NCBI GenBank assembly: GCA_012656075.1
Contig: JAAKBF010000059.1
Coordinates: forward strand, 62,001 to 126,000
Origin: Phytophthora hibernalis
Taxonomy: Eukaryota > Oomycota > Peronosporomycetes > Peronosporales > Peronosporaceae
Length of the DNA stretch: 64,000 bases
Direction: 5' to 3'
Positions 1 through 10,900 of this stretch are shown here, piece by piece (position 1 is the stretch's first letter; every line of letters begins with the position of its first letter). Made by a program: the position numbers and the translations under genes. The notes beneath the pieces are model-generated. The model was not told where the DNA came from, ran no database searches, and saw nothing but the letters and a program-made list of their open reading frames with translations.

Positions 1-421
1 ATCATTGTGAATACTGTAGGACGCCCATTGTTTAATATCAACAACACTGACGTGGACGATTGGCAAGCATTGTACGCCATTTCCACAGACCACCACAGCA
101 ACAACAGCTCTACCAATGTTCGTTCGGTTTCGACGTGGACGGAGGGCTTTCTCTCATTCGTGTTCGAGTACGCACCTCCATGCGATCCGAAGAATTGGGA
201 ACCGTCGTGCAACTAAGTGTACCTCCTTATGATACCGCACCGCTTTGTGTGGTGGTCGTAGGATGCACCAGCACTTTCAGAATGGCCTCAGTGCAGCGAT
301 AATGTGCTAGTGCTGATATTAGTGTGCTACATGTAGCTACTGATGTACTGGTACGCCTTCCACTGGCGATGTGTGCTCAAACGTTTCCGAAATATCTATC
401 TCTACAACGCAATATAGAGTT

Positions 422-537
422 GTTGTCGTAGATACTACTTATCACAGTGCCACCTACCTCTCGTGGTCACTTTGTACTGATGGCAGCACAAGTTGTGCTG
501 CACAACCATCGTCTGGAATTTGCTGCACATGGTGAAA
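422..537 (+). repeat. Diverged direct repeat, copy 1
   Basis: Shares a series of blocks in the same order with 1212-1310: gttgtcgt, then agtgccacct, then ctctcg/atctcgc, tggcagc, and the 15-base tggaatttgctgcac followed by atgaaa or gtgaaa. The two copies start about 790 bp apart. Similar spacing with indels points to an old duplication or two members of one dispersed repeat. In one frame both read LEFAA followed by a variable residue, so the unit may once have been coding. Confidence 0.5.
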
Positions 538-861
538 TCGCCGTTCAAGTCGATCCATGTTCTGCGCATGCAATGGCAAAGTATGCCGGGAGATGTATCC
601 GCAGTTTTAGTGCCAAATTCAGAATATGTTTACATATTATTCACAGTACGCATGACCTCATGTTGAATTGTCCTAGGATGCCCGACCCGAATCAAAAATT
701 TGTTCGTTCGTCAAAGCGGTGGGGTAAGCTGGGCATCACTTCGTTGACCGTACTACACATACCCCAGAATTGTCAGAGCGCGTTGAGCATGCAGACGTTT
801 ACACATCGAGACTTTCTCGTTTTGAAGCCGGTACCCCCCAGATGATGTTGGGGTATCCGAG

Positions 862-1026
862 CAAGCGCACATAATGCTCCGGGTTTTTGCTCGTCTGAAG
901 GAAGTGGCCGGCCTCCGATCATTGCCGGATCCATTTACCGTGAACAAAGAGAACAGGATCCATCTGTGCATGATTCTACGATCGATTTCTTATTGCGGCC
1001 TTCCCACGAAGCGCCGTAGGAGTTAG
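862..1026 (+). pseudogene. C-terminal relic of an unrecognised protein
   Basis: A plus-strand frame without an ATG at its left edge reads for about 54 residues with ordinary amino-acid composition, including the stretches FARLKEVAGLRSLPDPF and NKENRIHL, and ends at a TAG at 1024-1026. Just upstream, other frames also read protein-like, which suggests one coding sequence broken by frameshifts. I do not recognise the family. The alternative is a chance open frame; at this length that cannot be excluded. Confidence 0.25.
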
Positions 1027-1211
1027 TTCACGCTGAAATTGTAATTGTATGACATACAACACAACAGATTACTTCTTCAAAACTAACTTTTGACATCCGC
1101 AGAACTCACTTTCCGTTCCCTTCTCACAAAGTTTAGTGTAGTTCAGTATACATACATTCGACCAATGGTTGGCTCCAAAGCAATACGGGCCGCCAGCATG
1201 CGCCCTAAAGC

Positions 1212-1310
1212 GGTTGTCGTTCTTGCTACTTGCCATAGTGCCACCTTCATCTCGCTGATCACTTCGTTGGCAGCGCAAAAATGGCCTGGAATTTGCTGCA
1301 CGTGATGAAA
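1212..1310 (+). repeat. Diverged direct repeat, copy 2
   Basis: Second copy of the block described at 422-537, with the exact 15-base core tggaatttgctgcac near 1290-1304. Downstream of the core this copy reads on in frame as LEFAARDEKNPYLAVDVAV, while copy 1 diverges sooner. Function unknown. Confidence 0.5.
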
Positions 1311-2517
1311 AGAACCCATACTTGGCGGTGGATGTGGCCGTACGTTTTCTTGGGTGATGAAAATGAAGTAGCTCCACATTCATCCACAAGATCACTGCTT
1401 TCGTTATCTGGCGCGCATCTACTCGAGGTTCTGGTCAAAACGGTAGCTGCGTCCACACTGGCGATCCGGAAAACCTCGTCGTCGACAGCAGAAGTAGCAG
1501 GATGAAGTGTTGTAGCTGTACGGAATAATGGCGGTGTGTCGGTAGATACATCTCCATCAACACCGTCACGGGCCGCCAGACCGCTTCGGTTGGCTTGACT
1601 TTGTGAGAGTTCGAATAGTTGTGTGCCAGGTGCCGGTTTGTGCTTGCGAGAGAGGAGGCGCGTTTAATAATATTGCCTTGTAGATGTAGTGCTGGCTTCT
1701 CCGTCGTGTTCACGACGTCGGCAAATGGTTTTTTGGCAGCTGTATACAAGCAAACAAACTTGCACTTGAGGGAGACGGGTCGTCACCAAAGATTTAGGAA
1801 ACACCACCAGAGCTTTTGTGGAGATCACCAAAGATTTGATCAAAATCCCAACCCCTTGGACTAGGAAAACACCAGAGATTTAGGAAACGCCACCATAACA
1901 ATGAGCGCACATCACGAAGGCAAGCTGTACAGCATCAATGATTATAGTATAATAGTTGTGGTTTTCGTTGGTTTCCAATACATCGGCTAGCGGGCAAGCT
2001 ACTATTGTCGCTGGTTCTACATACATGTAAATGCTTAAATGTAGGGAGTGATAAGGAGGAATTCACTTATAAAATTCTCCACGTACGGTGCGTAGTAGAA
2101 TCCAAGCAAATACAACTCATACGCTGTCCAAACTACAATGAAAATGAATTCCCACAAAAACAACCCAGTGTGCAGAGCAGACTAGTGCCCTTGCTCAGAT
2201 AAAAGCTGCTTCTTTTCAAAATCAATGATTCACAAATATTATAGTTATCATATAGATACACATTGCTGTTTCTCTCCTAGGAAAAGCAGTCCAGAAAGAC
2301 TACGACGATAGCTTCGGTCGCGAACGCGTAGATCTGAAGACCACCATCACGCACATCGCAGACACTTAATTCGCAGCGACGCCATAGCGTATGTATACAC
2401 AGCCGTGATTAGCAGCACTGCACTCGAGGGTGGTCAAGTAAGAAGCACACGTCGCCACCGTGACGGCTTCTACGGTCTTCTAGACTACGATGACGATCTC
2501 TGCCACCTCGAAACAGC

Positions 2518-2770
2518 TCTGGCCAACAGGTTATAACAGCAACGCCACGTTGGACATCTTCATCCCGACGTACGTGACCACCCCCCAAACGCTGACACCA
2601 TGTACATGAGATCGAGCCCAGAAGCATTCATCACCCCGTGACGACCTCACCAGTCGTCAGGAAGGTGGCGAATATCGGTACCGTATTGAATTACCCTAAC
2701 CAACAGGCCGCAACAGCAACACCACGTCATCCATGCTCAGCGTGTCGTACGTGACGGTTACCATGGACGT
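2518..2770 (+). repeat. Short diverged direct repeat pair, spacing about 177 bp
   Basis: The blocks ccaacaggttataacagcaac (from about 2522) and ccaacaggccgcaacagcaac (from about 2699) are each followed by a ccacgt block and then by gtacgtgac. The similarity covers about 60-70 bp per copy. It lies in the poorly conserved sequence leading into the E0 pol relic, so it may be an internal duplication of that element. No function is suggested. Confidence 0.4.
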
Positions 2771-2979
2771 CAGCAGATACACGACAGTGAACCAAGCACG
2801 CACCCACCAAGTAAGCACTTCGGCAGCTAGGAGGGAGGTGCGCCACACTGAAATGAATCTGGCCAACTGGTGCAGGGTCTCCCACTACGCAAGGCGTCGA
2901 AGCTGGGTCAGCTCGCGCAGGATAAGTCGCTAGAGCCGGTGCTCGCGCAACGAAGAGTGGTCGAGCAGGGACTCCCACG

Positions 2980-3333
2980 TTGGAAGATGTCCAGGCTGGG
3001 TTAGCCGCTGCAAGGTCACACTGCGGGGCGGTCCCTTCGGGCAAGATGACCACACCAGTGGTGTTAGATGCTCTCACGGGAGAACGCAAGAAGGGCGTGA
3101 ATCTGATTCCCCTGCCTACCGTAGCGGAGCTACTCGAGCTGGAAGAGCTCTCATATGTGGAGCTCTTGGATTCACTGAAGGCGGGCGAGTTCGATGAGAT
3201 GCTCCTCATCCACCGCGAGCACGACTCGGTCGAGATGAACACCTCTTCCGTCATGGACCCGGAAGTGCTTGAATATGAGAGGTCCTCGTTGAGGCAGAAA
3301 AGGACCCGTCGGACCCGTACTACCCTCTCCTGA
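2980..3333 (+). pseudogene. pol: E0 pre-RT linker of Gypsy pol
   Basis: A 117-residue frame containing an acidic, leucine-rich stretch (PTVAELLELEELSYVELLD near residues 46-64) followed by hydrophilic sequence. This resembles the region between protease and RT in oomycete Gypsy polyproteins. Its role there is probably structural; no catalytic motif is present. The coding sense continues in a second frame (DPYYPLLMKFSDV from about 3317), so a frameshift lies near 3310-3330. The first ATG is used only for bounds, since this is an internal part of a polyprotein. Confidence 0.6.
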
Positions 3334-3728
3334 TGAAGTTCTCGGATGTCGACAGCGATGATCCACAATCGGTGTTGCCTCCGGATAGGACCGTTCGCCA
3401 CGAAATCGATCTGGTACCGGGCACCAAGTAGTGCACCACACGCCAGTGGCCACTTCCGAAGGAGCAAGTCGACGTAATCAACGGCTTCTTCGCAGCGAAG
3501 TATGCCGCAGGCATGGTGCGTGAGCCGAAGTCGCCACACTCGTCTCTGACGTTTTTGCATGAGGAAACCCAACGGGAAGTGGCGCATGGTGCACGCGTTC
3601 AACCAGTTGAATGCAGCGACGATACCAGCGTCCACACTAATCCTCGGAAGGATGTGTTGCAGAACAACACGGCAGAATGCACTATCTTCAGCGCGCTCGA
3701 CATGGCGACGACTATTATAAGCTGTTGA
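3313..3728 (+). pseudogene. pol: E0 reverse transcriptase, fingers and first palm motif
   Basis: The reading passes through several frames. PDRTVRHEIDLVPGTK is typical of the RT start, but it runs into TAG at 3429-3431 and then continues as CTTRQWPLPKEQVDVI and FFAAKYAAGMVRE. A further frame carries the K-P-N-G-K-W-like core, and FSALDM holds the first palm aspartate (codon 3699-3701). RT copies element RNA into DNA in virus-like particles. Nonsense and frameshift lesions make this copy inactive. Assignment is by motif order. Confidence 0.8.
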
Positions 3729-3773
3729 AGCGCGAGTCCCCCTCACAGCGGTGAGTACTCCCAGTGGGATGTT

Positions 3774-4478
3774 GTGGGAGTGGATCGTGATGCCCCAGGG
3801 GTGTCCAATGCACCGGCCACGTTCAATCGTCTGGTGACGCAACTGTTCCGGCCGATGCGAGCGTTCGTACAAACATACTTCGACGATATCTTCGTGCACA
3901 GTCGTGATTCGGAAGACAAGACGGCAGTCGAGGCTCACATCGAACACGCCCGCGAGGTTTTTATGTGCATGCGCGAGAATCGCTTGTACGCGAACATCAA
4001 CAAGTGCATCTTCGGCGTCGAAGAGATTCCCTTCTTGGGATGTTTCCTTGGCAAGGATGGCATCCGCGCGGATCCGGAGAAGGTTTGCGCGATTGCGCAG
4101 TGGCCGGTTCCTGTATCCCAGAAGGACCTACGTAAGTGGCTTGGCCTAGCCAACTACTTGCATAAGTACAGTGCCAATTATGCCGAGATGGCGCGGCCAT
4201 TGACCAACCTCCTGAGGAAGGACACGGAATGGTCGTGGAACGACGAGGCTCACCAAGCGTTTGAGTCTATCAAAAGAAGCTTGCAGAGCGCTACGATCTT
4301 GGCTTTGCCAGACGACGATCGCCCAATCAGTATAGTATGCGATGCATCGGACTTTGCCATTGGCTGTGCGCTTGCAAGTCGATGCCGATGGCAGAGCGAG
4401 TGGTCTCGTTCCAGTCGAGCCAACTCAAGGCGAAAGAGATTAACTACCTTGCCCATGACAAGGAACTTCTCGCTATGA
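3774..4478 (+). pseudogene. pol: E0 RT palm/thumb and RNase H N-terminus
   Basis: The frame shows SNAPATFNRLV (residues 11-21), the catalytic box YFDD at 3876-3887 and then thumb sequence (EIPFLGCFLGKDGIRADPEKV, LRKWLGLANYLHKYS). It ends with the first RNase H aspartate in IVCDASDFAIGCAL. The spacing matches Ty3/Gypsy RT. A frameshift near 4370-4390 breaks the link to the rest of RNase H, which continues in the frame at 4337-4879. The first ATG is internal to the polyprotein, not a true start. Confidence 0.88.
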
Positions 4479-4879
4479 AGTACGTGCTGGTGAAGTTTCG
4501 GGTACATCTGCTTGGCAGTAAACCCTTTGTGATCTACACAGACCACGCGTCCTTGCGGACTGCGACGTCGTGGCCTCACCTCTCCCAACGCATGTCGATG
4601 TGGCTCTCCTGCTTCGAGGAGTATAACTTTACGGTGGAGTACAAGCCAGGAAAGCAGAACGTCCTCGCGGGGGCACTTTCCCGACGTCCGGACTACGAGC
4701 TGGCGCACATTGCATACCTCGAGTCTCCGCTTTATGAGCTTCTACGAGAAGCGTATGCCGAGGACGAAGAACTGGCTGATATCGTTAAGGCGCTCGACAC
4801 GCCGAAAGCAGCTGTGAAGATAACTGCTCGGCAGCCCTCGCGGTTGCACCGCTTCTCTCTGGTAGGTTGTTTTCTCTAG
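4337..4879 (+). pseudogene. pol: E0 RNase H C-terminal part and tether to integrase
   Basis: After about residue 15 this frame gives the RNase H motifs INYLAHDKELLAMKY (catalytic Glu), VIYTDHASLRT (catalytic Asp) and KPGKQNVLAGALSRRPDY. The last motif normally reads LADALSR, so the final acidic residue is replaced by Gly (codon 4670-4672). RNase H removes the RNA strand during reverse transcription. After RLHRFSLV the reading stops and about 40 bp of unassigned DNA leads into satellite A. The integrase zinc finger that should follow is absent. Confidence 0.85.
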
Positions 4880-4917
4880 TTTGCAAGCTACCTTACAGCA
4901 TCAACATTGCGAACGGA

Positions 4918-7900
4918 CCAATTGGCCACCCACCGACGCCGCGGTGACCACGTACGGTACTATGTACGTATTGTCGGCGGCCGGTTAGTTAGAACAGATT
5001 TGGAAGCGTCACGGAACACGGCCGGGGTTGCAGAGGTTTCTAAAAGCTAATTGGTGAAGGCGACAAAAATGCAGTCGGGCCGGTTTGGCCACGCCACCGA
5101 CGCCGCGGTGACCACGTACGGTAGTATGTATGTATTGTCGGCGGCCGGTTAGTTAGAACAGATTTGGAAGCGTCACGGAACACGGCCGGGGTTGCAGAGG
5201 TTTCTAAAAGCTAATTGGTGAAGGCGACAAAAATGCAGTCGGGCCGGTTTGGCCACGCCACCGACGCCGCGGTGACCACGTACGGTAGTATGTATGTATT
5301 GTCGGCGGCCGGTTAGTTAGAACAGATTTGGAAGCGTCACGGAACACGGCCGGGGTTGCAGAGGTTTCTAAAAGCTAATTGGTGAAGGCGACAAAAATGC
5401 AGTCGGGCCGGTTTGGCCACGCTACCGACGCCGCGGTGACCACGTACGGTACTATGTATGTATTGTCGGCGGCCGGTTAGTTAGAACAGATTTGGAAGCG
5501 TCACGGAACACGGCCGGGGTTGCAGAGGTTTCTAAAAGCTAATTGGTGAAGGCGACAAAAATGCAGTCGGGCCGGTTTGGCCACGCCACCGACGCCGCGG
5601 TGACCACGTACGGTAGTATGTATGTATTGTCGGCGGCCGGTTAGTTAGAACAGATTTGGAAGCGTCACGGAACACGGCCGGGGTTGCAGAGGTTTCTAAA
5701 AGCTAATTGGTGAAGGCGACAAAAATGCAGTCGGGCCGGTTTGGCCACGCCACCGACGCCGCGGTGACCACGTACGGTACTACGTATGTATTGTCGGCGG
5801 CCGGTTAGTTAGAACAGATTTGGAAGCGTCACGGAACACGGCCGGGGTTGCAGAGGTTTCTAAAAGCTAATTGGTGAAGGCCACCATAGAATCAAAAATG
5901 CAGTCGGGCCGGTTTGGCCACGCCACCGACGCCGCGGTGACCACGTACGGTACTATGTATGTATTGTCGGCGGCCGGTTAGTTAGAACAGATTTGGAAGC
6001 GTCACGGAACACGGCCGGGGTTGCAGAGGTTTCTAAAAGCTAATTGGTGAAGGCGACAAAAATGCAGTCGGGCCGGTTTGGCCACGCCACCGACGCCGCG
6101 GTGACCACGTACGGTAGTATGTATGTATTGTCGGCGGCCGGTTAGTTAGAACAGATTTGGAAGCGTCACGGAACACGGCCGGGGTTGCAGAGGTTTCTAA
6201 AAGCTAATTGGTGAAGGCCACAAAAATGCAGTCGGGCCGGTTTGGCCACGCCACCGACGCCGCGGTGACCACGTACGGTAGTATGTATGTATTGTCGGCG
6301 GCCGGTTAGTTAGAACAGATTTGGAAGCGTCACGGAACACGGCCGGGGTTGCAGAGGTTTCTAAAAGCTAATTGGTGAAGGCGACAAAAATGCAGTCGGG
6401 CCGGTTTGGCCACGCCACCGACGCCGCGGTGACCACGTACGGTAGTATGTATGTATTGTCGGCGGCCGGTTAGTTAGAACAGATTTGGAAGCGTCACGGA
6501 ACACGGCCGGGGTTGCAGAGGTTTCTAAAAGCTAATTGGTGAAGGCCACCATAGAATCAAAAATGCAGTCGGGCCGGTTTGGCCACGCCACCGACGCCGC
6601 GGTGACCACGTACGGTACTATGTATGTATTGTCGGCGGCCGGTTAGTTAGAACAGATTTGGAAGCGTCACGGAACACGGCCGGGGTTGCAGAGGTTTCTA
6701 AAAGCTAATTGGTGAAGGCGACAAAATGCAGTCGGGCCGGTTTGGCCACGCCACCGACGCCGCGGTGACCACGTACGGTAGTATGTATGTATTGTCGGCG
6801 GCCGGTTAGTTAGAACAGATTTGGAAGCGTCACGGAACACGGCCGGGGTTGCAGAGGTTTCTAAAAGCTAATTGGTGAAGGCCACAAAAATGCAGTCGGG
6901 CCGGTTTGGCCACGCCACCGACGCCGCGGTGACCACGTACGGTACTATGTATGTATTGTCGGCGGCCGGTTAGTTAGAACAGATTTGGAAGCGTCACGGA
7001 ACACGGCCGGGGTTGCAGAGGTTTCTAAAAGCTAATTGGTGAAGGCCACAAAAATGCAGTCGGGCCGGTTTGGCCACGCCACCGACGCCGCGGTGACCAC
7101 GTACGGTACTATGTATGTATTGTCGGCGGCCGGTTAGTTAGAACAGATTTGGAAGCGTCACGGAACACGGCCGGGGTTGCAGAGGTTTCTAAAAGCTAAT
7201 TGGTGAAGGCGACAAAAATGCAGTCGGGCCGGTTTGGCCACGCCACCGACGCCGCGGTGACCACGTACGGTAGTATGTATGTATTGTCGGCGGCCGGTTA
7301 GTTAGAACAGATTTGGAAGCGTCACGGAACACGGCCGGGGTTGCAGAGGTTTCTAAAAGCTAATTGGTGAAGGCCACCATAGAATCAAAAATGCAGTCGG
7401 GCCGGTTTGGCCACGCCACCGACGCCGCGGTGACCACGTACGGTACTATGTATGTATTGTCGGCGGCCGGTTAGTTAGAACAGATTTGGAAGCGTCACGG
7501 AACACGGCCGGGGTTGCAGAGGTTTCTAAAAGCTAATTGGTGAAGGCGACAAAAATGCAGTCGGGCCGGTTTGGCCACGCCACCGACGCCGCGGTGACCA
7601 CGTACGGTAGTATGTATGTATTGTCGGCGGCCGGTTAGTTAGAACAGATTTGGAAGCGTCACGGAACACGGCCGGGGTTGCAGAGGTTTCTAAAAGCTAA
7701 TTGGTGAAGGCCACAAAAATGCAGTCGGGCCGGTTTGGCCACGCCACCGACGCCGCGGTGACCACGTACGGTACTATGTATGTATTGTCGGCGGCCGGTT
7801 AGTTAGAACAGATTTGGAAGCGTCACGGAACACGGCCGGGGTTGCAGAGGTTTCTAAAAGCTAATTGGTGAAGGCGACAAAAATGCAGTCGGGCCGGTTT

Positions 7901-10900
7901 GGCCACGCCACCGACGCCGCGGTGACCACGTACGGTACTATGTATGTATTGTCGGCGGCCGGTTAGTTAGAACAGATTTGGAAGCGTCACGGAACACGGC
8001 CGGGGTTGCAGAGGTTTCTAAAAGCTAATTGGTGAAGGCCACAAAAATGCAGTCGGGCCGGTTTGGCCACGCCACCGACGCCGCGGTGACCACGTACGGT
8101 AGTATGTATGTATTGTCGGCGGCCGGTTAGTTAGAACAGATTTGGAAGCGTCACGGAACACGGCCGGGGTTGCAGAGGTTTCTAAAAGCTAATTGGTGAA
8201 GGCGACAAAAATGCAGTCGGGCCGGTTTGGCCACGCCACCGACGCCGCGGTGACCACGTACGGTACTATGTATGTATTGTCGGCGGCCGGTTAGTTAGAA
8301 CAGATTTGGAAGCGTCACGGAACACGGCCGGGGTTGCAGAGGTTTCTAAAAGCTAATTGGTGAAGGCGACAAAAATGCAGTCGGGCCGGTTTGGCCACGC
8401 CACCGACGCCGCGGTGACCACGTACGGTAGTATGTATGTATTGTCGGCGGCCGGTTAGTTAGAACAGATTTGGAAGCGTCACGGAACACGGCCGGGGTTG
8501 CAGAGGTTTCTAAAAGCTAATTGGTGAAGGCCACAAAAATGCAGTCGGGCCGGTTTGGCCACGCCACCGACGCCGCGGTGACCACGTACGGTAGTATGTA
8601 TGTATTGTCGGCGGCCGGTTAGTTAGAACAGATTTGGAAGCGTCACGGAACACGGCCGGGGTTGCAGAGGTTTCTAAAAGCTAATTGGTGAAGGCCACAA
8701 AAATGCAGTCGGGCCGGTTTGGCCACGCCACCGACGCCGCGGTGACCACGTACGGTAGTATGTATGTATTGTCGGCGGCCGGTTAGTTAGAACAGATTTG
8801 GAAGCGTCACGGAACACGGCCGGGGTTGCAGAGGTTTCTAAAAGCTAATTGGTGAAGGCGACAAAAATGCAGTCGGGCCGGTTTGGCCACGCCACCGACG
8901 CCGCGGTGACCACGTACGGTACTATGTATGTATTGTCGGCGGCCGGTTAGTTAGAACAGATTTGGAAGCGTCACGGAACACGGCCGGGGTTGCAGAGGTT
9001 TCTAAAAGCTAATTGGTGAAGGCCACCATAGAATCAAAATGCAGTCGGGCCGGTTTGGCCACGCCACCGACGCCGCGGTGACCACGTACGGTACTATGTA
9101 TGTATTGTCGGCGGCCGGTTAGTTAGAACAGATTTGGAAGCGTCACGGAACACGGCCGGGGTTGCAGAGGTTTCTAAAAGCTAATTGGTGAAGGCCACAA
9201 AAATGCAGTCGGGCCGGTTTGGCCACGCCACCGACGCCGCGGTGACCACGTACGGTACTATGTATGTATTGTCGGCGGCCGGTTAGTTAGAACAGATTTG
9301 GAAGCGTCACGGAACACGGCCGGGGTTGCAGAGGTTTCTAAAAGCTAATTGGTGAAGGCCACCATAGAATCAAAAATGCAGTCGGGCCGGTTTGGCCACG
9401 CCACCGACGCCGCGGTGACCACGTACGGTACTATGTATGTATTGTCGGCGGCCGGTTAGTTAGAACAGATTTGGAAGCGTCACGGAACACGGCCGGGGTT
9501 GCAGAGGTTTCTAAAAGCTAATTGGTGAAGGCCACAAAAATGCAGTCGGGCCGGTTTGGCCACGCCACCGACGCCGCGGTGACCACGTACGGTAGTATGT
9601 ATGTATTGTCGGCGGCCGGTTAGTTAGAACAGATTTGGAAGCGTCACGGAACACGGCCGGGGTTGCAGAGGTTTCTAAAAGCTAATTGGTGAAGGCCACA
9701 AAAATGCAGTCGGGCCGGTTTGGCCACGCCACCGACGCCGCGGTGACCACGTACGGTACTATGTATGTATTGTCGGCGGCCGGTTAGTTAGAACAGATTT
9801 GGAAGCGTCACGGAACACGGCCGGGGTTGCAGAGGTTTCTAAAAGCTAATTGGTGAAGGCCACCATAGAATCAAAAATGCAGTCGGGCCGGTTTGGCCAC
9901 GCCACCGACGCCGCGGTGACCACGTACGGTAGTATGTATGTATTGTCGGCGGCCGGTTAGTTAGAACAGATTTGGAAGCGTCACGGAACACGGCCGGGGT
10001 TGCAGAGGTTTCTAAAAGCTAATTGGTGAAGGCGACAAAAATGCAGTCGGGCCGGTTTGGCCACGCCACCGACGCCGCGGTGACCACGTACGGTAGTATG
10101 TATGTATTGTCGGCGGCCGGTTAGTTAGAACAGATTTGGAAGCGTCACGGAACACGGCCGGGGTTGCAGAGGTTTCTAAAAGCTAATTGGTGAAGGCCAC
10201 CATAGAATCAAAAATGCAGTCGGGCCGGTTTGGCCACGCCACCGACGCCGCGGTGACCACGTACGGTACTATGTATGTATTGTCGGCGGCCGGTTAGTTA
10301 GAACAGATTTGGAAGCGTCACGGAACACGGCCGGGGTTGCAGAGGTTTCTAAAAGCTAATTGGTGAAGGCCACAAAAATGCAGTCGGGCCGGTTTGGCCA
10401 CGCCACCGACGCCGCGGTGACCACGTACGGTACTATGTATGTATTGTCGGCGGCCGGTTAGTTAGAACAGATTTGGAAGCGTCACGGAACACGGCCGGGG
10501 TTGCAGAGGTTTCTAAAAGCTAATTGGTGAAGGCCACAAAATGCAGTCGGGCCGGTTTGGCCACGCCACCGACGCCGCGGTGACCACGTACGGTACTATG
10601 TATGTATTGTCGGCGGCCGGTTAGTTAGAACAGATTTGGAAGCGTCACGGAACACGGCCGGGGTTGCAGAGGTTTCTAAAAGCTAATTGGTGAAGGCGAC
10701 AAAAATGCAGTCGGGCCGGTTTGGCCACGCCACCGACGCCGCGGTGACCACGTACGGTACTATGTATGTATTGTCGGCGGCCGGTTAGTTAGAACAGATT
10801 TGGAAGCGTCACGGAACACGGCCGGGGTTGCAGAGGTTTCTAAAAGCTAATTGGTGAAGGCCACCATAGAATCAAAAATGCAGTCGGGCCGGTTTGGCCA

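Larger units (their letters stand above)
1..2280. other. Unassigned AT-richer flank with gene relics
   Basis: No recognisable conserved protein or RNA was found here. Several short frames read like decayed protein (for example plus-strand stretches near 60-400 and 862-1026), but stops and frame changes interrupt them and I cannot name a family. Base composition is visibly more AT-rich than in the retroelement and satellite DNA to the right. A diverged direct duplication (422-537 and 1212-1310) lies inside it. It could be the remains of a host gene or of a DNA transposon; both are guesses. Confidence 0.5.
2400..4890 (+). mobile_element. E0: truncated Ty3/Gypsy pol relic, plus strand
   Basis: Domain order on the plus strand is pre-RT linker, RT and RNase H, the order of Metaviridae pol. 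Everything downstream (integrase, 3' LTR) is missing because satellite A starts at about 4918. The left limit is uncertain: 2400-2980 has plausible coding patches but no protease motif that I can identify, and no LTR or PBS is visible. Frameshifts and a nonsense codon at 3429-3431 make it non-autonomous. It points toward the satellite, as E1 does from the other side. Confidence 0.85.

Noticed and set aside
2005..2202. A 65-codon open frame
   Set aside because: Short, without recognisable motif, in AT-richer DNA where chance frames of this size are expected.
2727..3947. A 406-codon open frame on the minus strand
   Set aside because: It lies antisense to the E0 RT coding region, whose motifs (ALDM, YFDD, VAELLELEEL) read on the plus strand. 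Its Ser-rich part is the complement of the Glu/Leu codons there. No domain is recognisable in it.
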